NCBI RefSeq assembly: GCF_009192745.1 | Contig: NZ_VTFV01000003.1 | Span: 496,001 to 560,000, forward strand | Source of the DNA: Arthrobacter citreus | Lineage (GTDB): Bacteria; Actinomycetota; Actinomycetes; Actinomycetales; Micrococcaceae | Direction of reading: 5' to 3' | Length of the DNA: 64,000 nt | Shown: in pieces, positions 43,446-52,324 of the stretch | How the letters are laid out: every line of letters starts with the position of its first letter | Position numbering within the stretch: position 1 is the stretch's first letter | Program-made: the position numbers and the translations under genes | Notes under the pieces: generated by a model | What the model was told of the DNA's origin: nothing | Databases searched by the model: none | What the model saw: only the letters and a program-made list of their open reading frames with translations

Positions 43446-44231
43446 ATGGCAGAAATGCTCCCCGCCCAGCGTCAGCAGCGGATCATCGACCGGCTGAACT
43501 CGGACGGGCAGGTGCGGGTGAATGAACTGGCCGCCGCCCTGGGTGTGTCCGATATGACCATCCGGCGCGATCTCACGGAACTCGAGGGCCGCGGGGCCCT
43601 GGTCAAAGTCCACGGCGGTGCCACGCTGGAAGCGGCGGCAACAAGCCTTGAGCCGGGCTTCGCTGCGAAACTGCAGCGGGAATCTGCGGAGAAGGCGGCC
43701 ATCGCGGGGCTCGCGCTAAAGATGATCCGTCCGGGCATGTCCGTTGCGCTGAACTCGGGAACCACCACCTTCGCGCTGGCCAAGCGGCTCGCCGGGATCC
43801 AGGACCTTACCGTCGTCACCAATTCCCCGCGCATAGCGGACGTGCTCTGGCAGGCGGATGAAGCCGGCCAGACGGTGATCCTGACCGGCGGTGTGCGCAC
43901 ACCCTCCGATGCTCTGGTGGGGCCCCTTGCCCTTTCCGCCCTGAGCCGGCTGCACGTTGACATGTGTTTTATGGGGGTCCACGGAGTGACCCTGGAAGAC
44001 GGGTTCACCACCCCCAACATGCTCGAGGCACAGACCAACCAGGCATTCATTTCCTGCGCGGCGCAGGTCGCCGTCCTGGCCGACCACACCAAGTGGGGAA
44101 CAACGGGGCTCTCACAGATTGCGCCCGTGTCAGGCGCTGACTACCTCTTCAGCGATGCTGGGCTGCCGGAGAAGGCACGTGCCGAACTCCGCCAGGTGAT
44201 CGACGTCGTGCAGACAGCCCCCGCCGCCTAA
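43446..44231 (+). CDS. DeoR-family repressor of the galactoside operon
   Basis: The 261-residue regulator has the DeoR winged helix with VRVNELAAALGVSDMTIRRD and the following LTELEGRGALVKVHGGA, then a sugar-phosphate isomerase-like effector domain (~75-235, with NSGTTTFALA and LTGGV). DeoR proteins of sugar operons usually release DNA on binding a sugar phosphate; galactose-1-phosphate or a related intermediate would fit here. It is divergent from the binding-protein gene across 252 bp. ATG 43446 follows GAGAGGAAA. Its stop overlaps that of the convergent acyltransferase by 4 bp. Confidence 0.9.
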   Translation: MAEMLPAQRQQRIIDRLNSDGQVRVNELAAALGVSDMTIRRDLTELEGRGALVKVHGGATLEAAATSLEPGFAAKLQRESAEKAAIAGLALKMIRPGMSVALNSGTTTFALAKRLAGIQDLTVVTNSPRIADVLWQADEAGQTVILTGGVRTPSDALVGPLALSALSRLHVDMCFMGVHGVTLEDGFTTPNMLEAQTNQAFISCAAQVAVLADHTKWGTTGLSQIAPVSGADYLFSDAGLPEKARAELRQVIDVVQTAPAA

Positions 44232-45040
44232 CCGGTGATCTTGTACTTGGCCCGGTCCGCTTCGTCCAGGACCACCTGCTCCTCGGGGGTCATCGCTGAC
44301 CCGCCTCGGCTTACGGGCATCCACCAGGCGCCTTCGGGGGCCTTTTCGGGATAAGTGTCGATGCACTCGTCGATGCCGGCCTGGAGGATCTCCTGCAGGC
44401 GGGCAGTCTCCTCCGGCACAGAGGCGGCCGGGTCGATCTTCAGCGGTTCGCCAATGTGGATACGGACCGGGGTCTTCCACACTGCCTTCAGGCTCAGGCC
44501 GTGTCCGCGGGTGAGCATCCGGTGCCCGCCCCAGACAGAAACGGGAATGATGGGCACATCGGCTTCCGCCGCCATGCGGACCGCTCCGGTCTTCAGCTGG
44601 CGCACGGTGAAGCTTCGGCTCACGCCCGCCTCGGGCAGCACTGCCAGGTAGTCGCCCCGGTGCAGCTTCTCCACGGATTCGGTGTAGGCCTCTGCCCCGT
44701 TGGACCGGTCCACCACTACGTGTTCACACCAGTCACAGACCGCTGCCACGAACTTCTTGCGTGCTGCCTTCTTGGTAACGAGGTAACGCATATGAACCTT
44801 GAGCTGCTTCCACAACAGGTACTCAGCGAAGACAAAGTCCAAGTAGCCGAAGTGCGTGATCGCGACGACGGCGCCCTTGCCCGGCTCCACCGTGCGGTTC
44901 AGTCCGCGAATAATCTCGTCCTGCGGCAGGTGCTCAAGCCCGGAAGGAATGACCTTGACCCGGAACAGCTTCACTGCTGCAACTCCGGCAAAGACGATGG
45001 AGCGGTAAACGTACTTGTTGGGCCGGCGTTTCGGGGGCAC
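44228..45040 (-). CDS. Lysophospholipid acyltransferase (PlsC family)
   Basis: The 270-residue membrane-associated enzyme should acylate lysophosphatidate or a related lipid. The HX4D catalytic motif is THFGYLD (H63, D68) and the glycerophosphate-binding motif III is PEAGVSRSF rather than the usual PEGTRS, with VPIIPVSVWG following. One N-terminal hydrophobic stretch (~12-26) could dip into the membrane. The start is a GTG at 45040 with AAGGAG 6 nt upstream. It is convergent and overlapping with the DeoR gene. The atypical motif III leaves the acceptor open. Confidence 0.87.
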   Translation of the reverse strand: MPPKRRPNKYVYRSIVFAGVAAVKLFRVKVIPSGLEHLPQDEIIRGLNRTVEPGKGAVVAITHFGYLDFVFAEYLLWKQLKVHMRYLVTKKAARKKFVAAVCDWCEHVVVDRSNGAEAYTESVEKLHRGDYLAVLPEAGVSRSFTVRQLKTGAVRMAAEADVPIIPVSVWGGHRMLTRGHGLSLKAVWKTPVRIHIGEPLKIDPAASVPEETARLQEILQAGIDECIDTYPEKAPEGAWWMPVSRGGSAMTPEEQVVLDEADRAKYKITG

Positions 45041-45131
45041 AGTCGACTCCTTGGCTGGGAACGGGACAGCAATGGCAGTTTATCCCCTGCCGTGCCCCGC
45101 CGAAAAAACCATTCCGTCAGTCTCCGCGTTG

Positions 45132-45974
45132 CTAACCGGCTGCGGTTCCCCGCAGCAGCAGGTATTCCCAGTCCATCTCGATGCCGCCTGCGGTGCTGCG
45201 GGCGTGGCGTTCGGCGAGGGAGGACAGCTCCCGGTCCAGTGCCGCGCTGCGTTCAAGATCGTCCCCTATCAGCCGGTAGGCGCCTACCACGGGTCCGAAA
45301 TTCGCCTTGAAGAACTCCTGGAAGTGCTCAGGGTTCTCGAACCGGTCTACGGTGACCATCTCTTTTCGGCTTCGCCAGCCGGTAACCGTTCCCTCCTGGA
45401 ACAGTCCGGTCACGTAGTCTTCCCTGCCCCACAACGGCGGCCCGGGGGCAGCTGCCTGCGGCGGCTGGTAGTCCCGCATGATGGCTATCAGTTCTCCTAC
45501 GAACCCCTCGGGCGTCCAGTTCAGCAGCCCTATGGTTCCGCCGGGCCGGCAGACCCGCACCAGCTCCGCCGCAGACTGGCGGTGATTGGGCGCAAACATC
45601 ACGCCAACGCAGGAAATGACGGCGTCGAAGGTGGCGTCCTTAAACGGCAGGTCCTCGGCATCACCTTCAACCCATTCCAGGTCCAGCCCCTGTGCTCCTG
45701 CTGCGCCCCGCCCCGCTTCGAGGAGCTCGGGAGTCAGGTCAAGTGCCACCACCCGGGCGCCGGTCTGCGCGGCGGGAATGGAAGCATTCCCGGTACCGGC
45801 AGCCACATCCAGGACGTAGTCCCCCGCAGAGATCCCGGCTTCGACGGCCAGCACTGCACCGAGTTCAGGCACCACTTGCGATGCAACGCTGCCGTAGTCG
45901 CCCAGGGCCCACATCCTGCGGTGCCGGTCCTTGAGCTCACTGGACTGATGGGGACGGGACTGGGGTGTATCCAT
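45132..45974 (-). CDS. SAM-dependent methyltransferase (UbiE/class I)
   Basis: The 280-residue protein has the class I methyltransferase motifs: VLDVAAGTGNASIPAA (~54-69, SAM loop), VVALDLTPELLEAG (~77-90), EGDAEDLPF (~104-112) and RVCRPGGTIGLLNW (~142-155). The early GDYGSVASQVVPE resembles methyltransferases acting on small molecules or lipids. The ATG at 45974 follows GCAGGAGACC. It lies behind a 129-bp divergent gap from the alpha/beta hydrolase gene. Substrate unknown. Confidence 0.87.
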   Translation of the reverse strand: MDTPQSRPHQSSELKDRHRRMWALGDYGSVASQVVPELGAVLAVEAGISAGDYVLDVAAGTGNASIPAAQTGARVVALDLTPELLEAGRGAAGAQGLDLEWVEGDAEDLPFKDATFDAVISCVGVMFAPNHRQSAAELVRVCRPGGTIGLLNWTPEGFVGELIAIMRDYQPPQAAAPGPPLWGREDYVTGLFQEGTVTGWRSRKEMVTVDRFENPEHFQEFFKANFGPVVGAYRLIGDDLERSAALDRELSSLAERHARSTAGGIEMDWEYLLLRGTAAG

Positions 45975-46103
45975 GGCAGGTCTCCTGCGCCAAGCATTCG
46001 GATGGGTGTGTGTGGTCCGTTCCGGCAATTCTGATCTTGCCCCCGCGGGCTGTAAAGGCGTGCACACAGGTTCCCGCGGCACCCGCGCTGGCTATCGTTA
46101 GGT

Positions 46104-47057
46104 ATGGCCCTTCCGGATGGCGAGGTTCCAGAGGCGTTCGACGGCGCTGCGTACGGTACTGCCGCCCCGCCGGCAGCCGAACTGGATTCGCAGCTTGGAT
46201 CCATTGACTGGTCCGTCCTGCCGCCGGGCGCTGTCCGGGTTGCCCTTGACGCCCCCAGCGGCAAGCTTGCCGCTGCAGCCATGGGAGAACCGGGCAGGAC
46301 ACCGGTGCTGCTGGTTCCCGGCGTCATGGGTTCCAAGGAGGACTTTTCACTCTTGATGCCGCTTCTGGCTGCCCAGGGTTACTACGTCCAGGCATACGAC
46401 CTTGCCGGCCAGTACGAGTCGGCCGCTGCCGGTCCGGAGAACCTTTCCCCTCCGCGCAGCCACTACGACTATGACCTGTACGTTCAGGACCTGCTTGCTG
46501 TCCTGGACGTCCTGGGCGAACCCGCGCACGTTCTGGGCTATTCGTTTGCGGGCGTAATTGCCGAGCTGGCCCTGCTGCGCCGTCCGGACAGGTTTCGCAC
46601 CCTGACGCTGATGAGCGCACCCCCTGAACCCGGGCTGGCCTTCCGCTCGGTCAGCATCCTGGGCCCGCTCTCCCCGCTGGTATCCGGTCCGGTAAGCGCA
46701 GACCTCATTGTCTGGGGTGTGAAGCGGAATTTCGTTCGGGTGCCGCCCTCCAGGATGGATTTTGTGCGCACGCGCTTCAAGTACACCCGCAGGCAGTCGA
46801 TCCGGGACATCATCACGCTGATGCGCCATGTTCCGGATGTCCGCCCCCAGCTGGCGGCCCAGCCGCTGCCGAAGCTTGTGGCGGTGGGTGAACACGATGT
46901 CTGGCCCAACCGGGTCCATGCCGGGTTTGCCCGGGCCATCAAGGGCCGGCTGGCGGTTTACCGCGGCGGACACAGCCCCTGTGAGACGGCACCCAACCAG
47001 CTGGCCCGCGACCTGCTGGCACTTTACGGGGATGCCTCGGGGCCGTCCGGCCCCTAG
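46104..47057 (+). CDS. Alpha/beta hydrolase
   Basis: The 317-residue protein has an alpha/beta hydrolase core after a ~40-residue acidic N-terminus. VLLVPGVMGSKEDF carries the oxyanion region, the nucleophile S147 is in LGYSFAG, the acid is probably in VGEHDVWPN (~258-266) and the histidine in GGHSPCETAP (~288). It is close to esterase and haloperoxidase-like hydrolases. Its stop overlaps by 4 bp that of the convergent glycosyltransferase. No substrate can be named. The ATG has only a weak purine-rich site upstream. Confidence 0.85.
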   Translation: MALPDGEVPEAFDGAAYGTAAPPAAELDSQLGSIDWSVLPPGAVRVALDAPSGKLAAAAMGEPGRTPVLLVPGVMGSKEDFSLLMPLLAAQGYYVQAYDLAGQYESAAAGPENLSPPRSHYDYDLYVQDLLAVLDVLGEPAHVLGYSFAGVIAELALLRRPDRFRTLTLMSAPPEPGLAFRSVSILGPLSPLVSGPVSADLIVWGVKRNFVRVPPSRMDFVRTRFKYTRRQSIRDIITLMRHVPDVRPQLAAQPLPKLVAVGEHDVWPNRVHAGFARAIKGRLAVYRGGHSPCETAPNQLARDLLALYGDASGPSGP

Positions 47058-47806
47058 GCCCTGCCCGCTTGCTGTTCCAGCTGCCACTGCCTGCGCAGCC
47101 TCCGCCGCTGCAGGGGACCCTGCTGGCGGAAGTCTGCCGCAAAGGTTGTCCAGGCCATGGAGAGCCGCCTCCCCAGTCCGGACCAGGTGTCCAGCGGACG
47201 GGCGGAAACCCCAACCCGCAGGGAGTCCACCCAGAGAACATTCATATCCGGCGCCACTTGCCAGCTCAGGTCCAGATCGTCGTGGATGCGTGAACTTGAA
47301 CGGTGCACGCCTTCGCGCATGCGCTTCCACATCGACGCAGGAAGGGCGAAGTTGGACCCGAAGATCGGCGGATGTCCCATGAGCAGGTTCATCGACCAGC
47401 GGTACCCGGCTATGTAGAGGTGTTCCGCGATCCAGCGGGTCAGCCGGTTGCCGCCGTAGAAGTTTCCGGGGCCGGTAACGACAGTGAGCGGTCCGGCAGC
47501 CTCCACCAGGTCCTCCATGCGTTCCAGCCAGTCCGGGGGCGGCACCGAGTCGGCATCGAGCCTGGCCAGCAGCTCGCAGTTCGCAGCATCGAAACCGCAG
47601 GCCGTCGCTGCGGCGACTCCCGCAAGGGGCTCGGCCACGCGGCGGACCCCGGCCGCTTCGCAGACGGCAGCGGTGTCGTCAGTGGACTCGTTATCCACCA
47701 CCACAATCTCGTCTGCCCGGCGGGTCTGGTGCTCAAGGGCCAGCAGGCACCTGCGGAGGAAGGCGGCGTCGTTTCGTACGGGTACCACTACTGAAATGGT
47801 TGCCAT
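47054..47806 (-). CDS. Family 2 glycosyltransferase
   Basis: The 250-residue GT-A enzyme begins with ISVVVPVRNDAAFLRRCL and has VDNESTDDT and the metal-binding LARLDADSVPPPDW. It lacks evident membrane helices beyond a weak hydrophobic stretch at ~140-155 (YIAGYRWSMNLLMG). The later DDLDLSWQ motif gives the catalytic base. The ATG at 47806 follows AGCAGGGGAT. GT2 enzymes of this type add sugars to lipid carriers or cell-wall glycans. It is upstream-convergent with the hydrolase and follows the nitroreductase on the same strand after a terminator. Confidence 0.88.
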   Translation of the reverse strand: MATISVVVPVRNDAAFLRRCLLALEHQTRRADEIVVVDNESTDDTAAVCEAAGVRRVAEPLAGVAAATACGFDAANCELLARLDADSVPPPDWLERMEDLVEAAGPLTVVTGPGNFYGGNRLTRWIAEHLYIAGYRWSMNLLMGHPPIFGSNFALPASMWKRMREGVHRSSSRIHDDLDLSWQVAPDMNVLWVDSLRVGVSARPLDTWSGLGRRLSMAWTTFAADFRQQGPLQRRRLRRQWQLEQQAGRA

Positions 47807-47905
47807 ATCCCCTGCTTTATCCCCTGCTTTCCGGCCTACGCAATCGTCCCACCACCGGAGCCGGGCGTGGAAGGCCAGGTGTCCACGCAGACGCGCCGGC
47901 AGCAA

Positions 47906-47931
47906 AAAGGGCCGGCAAACGCCGGCCCTTT
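47906..47931 (-). terminator. Rho-independent terminator of the nitroreductase gene
   Basis: On the minus strand AAAGGGCCGGC pairs with GCCGGCCCTTT across a 4-nt GTTT loop, 11-bp stem, ending in a run of five T (TTTTT from 47908 to 47904). It starts 39 bp past the nitroreductase stop. Confidence 0.85.
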
Positions 47932-47969
47932 GCTCCCCGGGTTCCCTTTCGGAAACGGACGGGCGGCGG

Positions 47970-48593
47970 TTAGAGCGTGGTGGTCACTTCGTCGTAGTCG
48001 TAGCGCGGCAGGCGGTCGAACCAGGGGTTCTCCCCGGGCTTGCCCACGTTGATGACCATGAAGGTGCGGCGGTTGGTGCCTGCGTGGAATTCGGCGTCGA
48101 TCCCTGCGGCGTCGAACGCGCCCATCGGACCCGCTGCCAGGCCTACGGAACGGACAGCCATGATGAAGTAGGCAGCCTGCATGTGGGCGTTGTTGTTGCC
48201 CATGATGCTGCGCAGCTCGTCATTGCCGTCAAACATGGCCTTGCGGTCCGCAGCGTGCGGGAAGAAGGTCGGGAAGCCTTCGTGCCATTCTGTGTCGAAG
48301 CTGAGCACAGCCACGGCCGGCGCTGAGGCCGTCTTGGCCTGGTTGCCCTCGGCCATGTGCTTCACAAGCCGTTCGCGAGCTTCCGGCGAGTTCACCCAGG
48401 TGATGCGCATCGGTTGGATGTTCATCGACGTCGGACCCATCTTGGTCAGTTCGTAGATGGCCCGCATCTGCTCCTCGGTCACCGGTTCGGAGCTGAACGT
48501 GTTTGCGGTGCGTGCTTCCAGGAAGAGGGTGTCGAGGGCTTCACTGTCCACGACGAACTGATCCTGGCTAATCTCGGTGGTGCTGTTGCTCAT
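47970..48593 (-). CDS. Nitroreductase-family flavoprotein (RutE/malonic semialdehyde reductase-like)
   Basis: The 207-residue FMN protein is of the nitroreductase fold. FLEARTANTFSSEPV corresponds to the RT/RS segment binding the FMN phosphate, GPTSMNIQPMRITWV (~53-67) is the typical second element and NNNAHMQAAYFIMAVRSVGL (~134-153) the dimer helix. It resembles the RutE/YdfN subgroup that reduces malonic semialdehyde or nitro compounds with NADPH. The ATG at 48593 has a weak AGTGCC upstream. A terminator follows it. Confidence 0.88.
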   Translation of the reverse strand: MSNSTTEISQDQFVVDSEALDTLFLEARTANTFSSEPVTEEQMRAIYELTKMGPTSMNIQPMRITWVNSPEARERLVKHMAEGNQAKTASAPAVAVLSFDTEWHEGFPTFFPHAADRKAMFDGNDELRSIMGNNNAHMQAAYFIMAVRSVGLAAGPMGAFDAAGIDAEFHAGTNRRTFMVINVGKPGENPWFDRLPRYDYDEVTTTL

Positions 48594-48679
48594 GAGGGCA
48601 CTTTCTGGTTGGCGGACTTACCAGAGGTTGTTAACACCGCCCCGGGGGTCCAGCTTCCCAAAAGTGGCCGTGATGGTCC

Positions 48680-49717
48680 TCACACCTGGGTATCCGGCAG
48701 GCCCATCCTGCGCCGGCTGGGCTGCACCCGAGGCGGCTCGCCGGGCATCTTCGGGTAATCGGGCGGAAAGGGAAGCTCGCCCAGCCCATTGTCCAGGTCC
48801 CGCTGCCACCACTGCAGCAGGATGTCGATGCTCCCCCGCCGGTCGCCGAACCCGGCCCACGGGTCCCCGGTCTCTGACAGCCGCCCCGGCACGGTCTCCA
48901 CGGTGAACTGCCGGGGATCCACTTCTCCAAGTTCCTCCCAGGTGACGGGAGTGGAGACCGGTGCATGCGGCAGTGCCCGCGGGCTGTATGCCCCGGCCAT
49001 GGTTCGGTCCCTGTTTGCCTGGTTGAAGTCCACGAACACTTTTTGCCCGCGCTCCTCCTTCCACCACGACGTCGTTACCTGCGCGGGGAGACGTCGCTCG
49101 AGTTCGCGGGCGGCGGCTATGACGGCGTGCCGGACGTCCTGGAATTCCCGTACGGGTTCAATCGGGGCGAAGACGTGCAGGCCGCGGTTGCCGGAGGTCT
49201 TGATGAAGGCCTCCAGGCCTGCTTCGGCCAGCACTTCACGCAGTGCAACCGCGGCCGGGACAGCGTCGTCAAAGCCGGTGCCGGGCTGGGGATCCAGGTC
49301 GATGCGCAGCTGGTCAGGGTTGTCCGGGTCCCCGGCCAGGGACGGCCAGGGATGGAAGACCACGGTGTTCATCTGTACCGCCCACACTGCTGCGGCCGGT
49401 TCATCGATGACCAGCTGCGGATGGGACCGGGCACTTGGGTAAACCACCATCACGTCCCGGACGTACTCCGGGGCTCCCTTGGGCGGATTCTTGGAGAAGA
49501 ACTGTTCGCCGTCAATGCCGGCGGGGAAACGCTGGAGTGAAAGGGGCCGGTCGCCGTTGGCTGCCGTGAAGGCATCGCCGACCGCCACCATGTAGTTGGC
49601 CAGGTCCAGCTTCGTGAAGCCGGACTCAGGCCACAGCACGCGGTCCGGACTGGAGATGCGGACCTCACGGACGCCGTGCGGCCCGGGCACGGACAGGGTG
49701 GTTGCTTTAGCCGCCAT
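48680..49717 (-). CDS. LigD-type polymerase/primase domain protein
   Basis: The 345-residue protein is a stand-alone archaeo-eukaryotic primase-fold polymerase like the polymerase domain of LigD. It has RIDLDPQPG (metal ligands D140, D142), KTSGNRGLHVFAP (SxH-type motif ~168-180) and VFVDFNQANRDRTM (third acidic residue), plus WPESGFTKLDLANY at the start. There is no ligase or nuclease domain. In mycobacteria such separate enzymes (PolD1/PolD2, Prim-PolC) fill gaps in repair. With the LigC-type ligase at 21893 it may form a split end-joining or gap-repair set, though they are 26 kb apart. Confidence 0.9.
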   Translation of the reverse strand: MAAKATTLSVPGPHGVREVRISSPDRVLWPESGFTKLDLANYMVAVGDAFTAANGDRPLSLQRFPAGIDGEQFFSKNPPKGAPEYVRDVMVVYPSARSHPQLVIDEPAAAVWAVQMNTVVFHPWPSLAGDPDNPDQLRIDLDPQPGTGFDDAVPAAVALREVLAEAGLEAFIKTSGNRGLHVFAPIEPVREFQDVRHAVIAAARELERRLPAQVTTSWWKEERGQKVFVDFNQANRDRTMAGAYSPRALPHAPVSTPVTWEELGEVDPRQFTVETVPGRLSETGDPWAGFGDRRGSIDILLQWWQRDLDNGLGELPFPPDYPKMPGEPPRVQPSRRRMGLPDTQV

Positions 49718-49771
49718 GCAGGCAGGCTACCCGCTGCGGACCGTGCTGTCAGCGGTTGCCGTGCCGCTGCC

Positions 49772-51034
49772 TCAGGCGGTGGCCTTCCGGCCTGCGAACC
49801 GGCCGTGGACAAAGTGGTACAGGATCATGGCCGCAGCAACAACGGCGGTGAGGACCGCGTACATTCCGGAGAAGCCTGTCAGGGGAATGAGCAGGCCCAG
49901 CAGGAACGGGCCCAGCCCAATGCCGGCGTCGAGGATCAAAAAGAACGTGGACGTGGCAATGCCGATCCGGTGGTCCGGAGCCACGGTAACGGCGATCGCC
50001 TGCGCCGTAGGCATCAGTGCCCCGAAGCCCATCCCCACAAAGGCGCCGGCCAGGGCCAGCACAGCTGTGTTCGGCGCCCACGCCAGCATGCCGAGCCCGA
50101 GCGCGAATGAAGCCAGGATCGGATATACAACCGCGTTGTCTCCGCGGCGGTCCTGGAGCCGGCCGACAATGAAACGTGAGATGAACACGATCCCGGCGTA
50201 AATCAGGAAGAACGCCGACGCCGCGGCCACCATGTCCTTCTCCTGTGCGTAGGAGTTCAGGAAGGTCAGCACGCCGGAGTAGGCCACGCCGGCCACCAGC
50301 ATCACCGACGCGATCGCCGCGGCGCGGGGTTCGAAGACATCCCCCGGCCGCATGCGCCACTTGGCTGCGGCTTCAGCCGGTGTGATGGCCCGTTCGGGAA
50401 GCTTCAGTGCCAGCGCCACCAGCAGTGAAGCGGCAGCGCAGCCGGCGGTGACCAGGTAGAGCGTGTCATAGTCCGTGCGGTCCACCAGCAGCACGGCCAG
50501 GAACGGCCCGACGGCGGTGGCCAGGGTATTCGAAATGGAGAAGTAACCCGTGCCCTCGCCCCGGCGTCCCGCGGGGATCAGGCCCATGACCGAGGCGGAG
50601 ATGGCGGTACTCGCCAAACCGAATGCGGCTCCGTGAAGCACGCGGATGGTTATCAGCACACCCAGGCTTCCGGCCGGGATGTAGAAGAGGGCGGCAACGG
50701 TGTAGAACAGCAGCCCCACCAGCAGCATCCTGCGGCGGCCCACGAAGTCCAGGAACTTGCCGGCGAAGATCCTGGCGGCCAGGGCCCCCAGGACAAATGA
50801 CCCGGCGGTCAGCCCCGCGGCAGTGTCCGAAGCCCCAAACCGCTCCACTGCGTAGAGGGCCATGGATGTCATGAGCAGATAGAAAACCAGGGAGATGAAG
50901 AAGTTGACCGCGATGGCCAGGCTGAAAGCCCTGGTCCACAGCCCGCGCGGCCTGCCCTCATCCCGGTTGTGGGCCTGCTTGGCCGCCGGTTCATCCCGGC
51001 CCGGTTGTCCCTTGTATTCGCCTTCTTGCGGCAA
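49772..51034 (-). CDS. MFS transporter, drug-efflux-like
   Basis: The 420-residue protein has twelve hydrophobic segments after a ~33-residue hydrophilic start; GKFLDFVGRRRMLL is the loop 2-3 signature and RLQDRRGDN its repeat in the second half. It belongs to the YwoG/AraJ-like efflux group. The start is chosen as TTG 51034, with GGAG 6 nt upstream; the frame is open to 51265 but that part is Arg/Pro-rich and out of keeping with the family. It follows the LigD-type polymerase gene by 54 bp in the opposite order on the same strand. Substrate unknown. Confidence 0.85.
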   Translation of the reverse strand: MPQEGEYKGQPGRDEPAAKQAHNRDEGRPRGLWTRAFSLAIAVNFFISLVFYLLMTSMALYAVERFGASDTAAGLTAGSFVLGALAARIFAGKFLDFVGRRRMLLVGLLFYTVAALFYIPAGSLGVLITIRVLHGAAFGLASTAISASVMGLIPAGRRGEGTGYFSISNTLATAVGPFLAVLLVDRTDYDTLYLVTAGCAAASLLVALALKLPERAITPAEAAAKWRMRPGDVFEPRAAAIASVMLVAGVAYSGVLTFLNSYAQEKDMVAAASAFFLIYAGIVFISRFIVGRLQDRRGDNAVVYPILASFALGLGMLAWAPNTAVLALAGAFVGMGFGALMPTAQAIAVTVAPDHRIGIATSTFFLILDAGIGLGPFLLGLLIPLTGFSGMYAVLTAVVAAAMILYHFVHGRFAGRKATA

Positions 51035-51263
51035 CGTGCGCTCCGTATCCAGTTTCTGCCTGCCATGAGGTTGCCTAACCCAACTTTCCAACGCTACGCC
51101 GGACGGCAGGAGGAACAGAATTGATGTCGGCCTCCGCTGAAGGCCTGCTGCCAGCAATTTCACGGCGAATCCGGGAGCCCCCTTCCCCGCCGGTGTGGCC
51201 AAGCGCATACTTTTCCAGACACCGGCCCGTGCCGGACACCCGGAGAATATTGGAGGAACTGCC

Positions 51264-51680
51264 ATGCCCAGCCAGCTGAACCCCTATTTGAGTTTTCGTG
51301 ACAACGCCGCCGAAGCCATGGCGTTCTACCAAAGTGTTTTCGGCGGGACGCTGGAGAGCTCCACCTTTGCGGACATGAACGCCAGCGACGACCCGTCAGA
51401 GGCCGGCAAGATCATGCATTCAACGCTGACCACGGACAAGGGCTTCGTCCTGATGGCCTCGGATACCCCCAACAGCATGAACCTGGATGAAGGCAGCAGC
51501 TACTCGATCTCACTGAGCGGGAACGACGGCGATGACCTGCGCGGCTATTGGGACAAGCTCCTCGACGGCGGACAGATGACGCTGCCTCTGGAACGGGCGC
51601 CGTGGGGAGACATGTTCGGGATGCTGGTGGACCGTTTTGGGACCAGCTGGATGGTCAGCATCGAAGACGGCGGCTCCTAG
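51264..51680 (+). CDS. VOC-family protein (PhnB-like)
   Basis: The 138-residue protein is a glyoxalase-fold VOC protein of the PhnB type: QLNPYLSFRDNAAEAMAF at the start, FYQSVFGG, and PWGDMFGMLVDRFGTSWMV at the end. ATG 51264 follows TGGAGGA by 6 nt. Members of this group are often annotated as PhnB or 3-demethylubiquinone methyltransferase-like without a proven reaction. The true metal site cannot be judged; an early His is absent. Confidence 0.85.
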   Translation: MPSQLNPYLSFRDNAAEAMAFYQSVFGGTLESSTFADMNASDDPSEAGKIMHSTLTTDKGFVLMASDTPNSMNLDEGSSYSISLSGNDGDDLRGYWDKLLDGGQMTLPLERAPWGDMFGMLVDRFGTSWMVSIEDGGS

Positions 51681-51728
51681 GCTCCGACGCTGGCCGTCCG
51701 CCCGGTCTGGGCTGAAAACGCGCCGGTT

Positions 51729-52142
51729 TCAGTCTTTGAGTGCAATGCGGACAGCCAGTGCTGCGACTGCTCCGCCAATGGCCGCGTAGAGAGCTCCAAG
51801 AAGCTGGAATTCGACCACGGCCGCCTCCCAGACTTCCAGTCCCACCAATGCTGCTCCTGCTGCCCCGGAGACCACCGGCGCCGCCGGGTGCCGCACCAGC
51901 TGCAGCGCTCCGGCGGCCAGGTAACCTCCTCCGCAGCCTCCTGCGAGCAGCAGTCCCGGAACACGCCAGTCCCGGAACGGCGTCCGCCTCAGGATCCACG
52001 GACCCGTGTGCAGGAAGGAACCATCAGGGCGCGCTGCCAGCAGTACGCCGGAGGCAAGGGCAGCCGTTCCCGTGCCGAGTTCCAGGCCGATCAGCCACTT
52101 TTCGGCCCTCGTGTACCGCCTGGGCTGGCCTTGGTCCCGCAT
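51729..52142 (-). CDS. Four-helix membrane protein of unknown function
   Basis: I do not recognise this 137-residue protein. After a basic start (RRYTRAEKW) it has four hydrophobic, Gly/Ala-rich segments at about 17-38, 60-80, 86-107 and 112-132. The ATG at 52142 follows AAAGGAC by 4 nt. Codon use is like neighbouring genes. It is convergent with the VOC gene (48 bp) and divergent from the YciO-type gene. Confidence 0.72.
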   Translation of the reverse strand: MRDQGQPRRYTRAEKWLIGLELGTGTAALASGVLLAARPDGSFLHTGPWILRRTPFRDWRVPGLLLAGGCGGGYLAAGALQLVRHPAAPVVSGAAGAALVGLEVWEAAVVEFQLLGALYAAIGGAVAALAVRIALKD

Positions 52143-52324
52143 CGTTGTCCTTTGCTGAGCATCCACTGATCTGGTCCCTGGGCCTGAAGTGCGCAGCAAG
52201 CCGGCAGCTGCCGGGCCTGCCCACCTGCAGTATCCAGCGTCCTGCCTGCGCCGTCCATCCCTCCCAACCGTGTCCGGGGCCAGGTTCCCAGCACGGGCCC
52301 GGACACTGAGCGTAAGCTCTGCAC

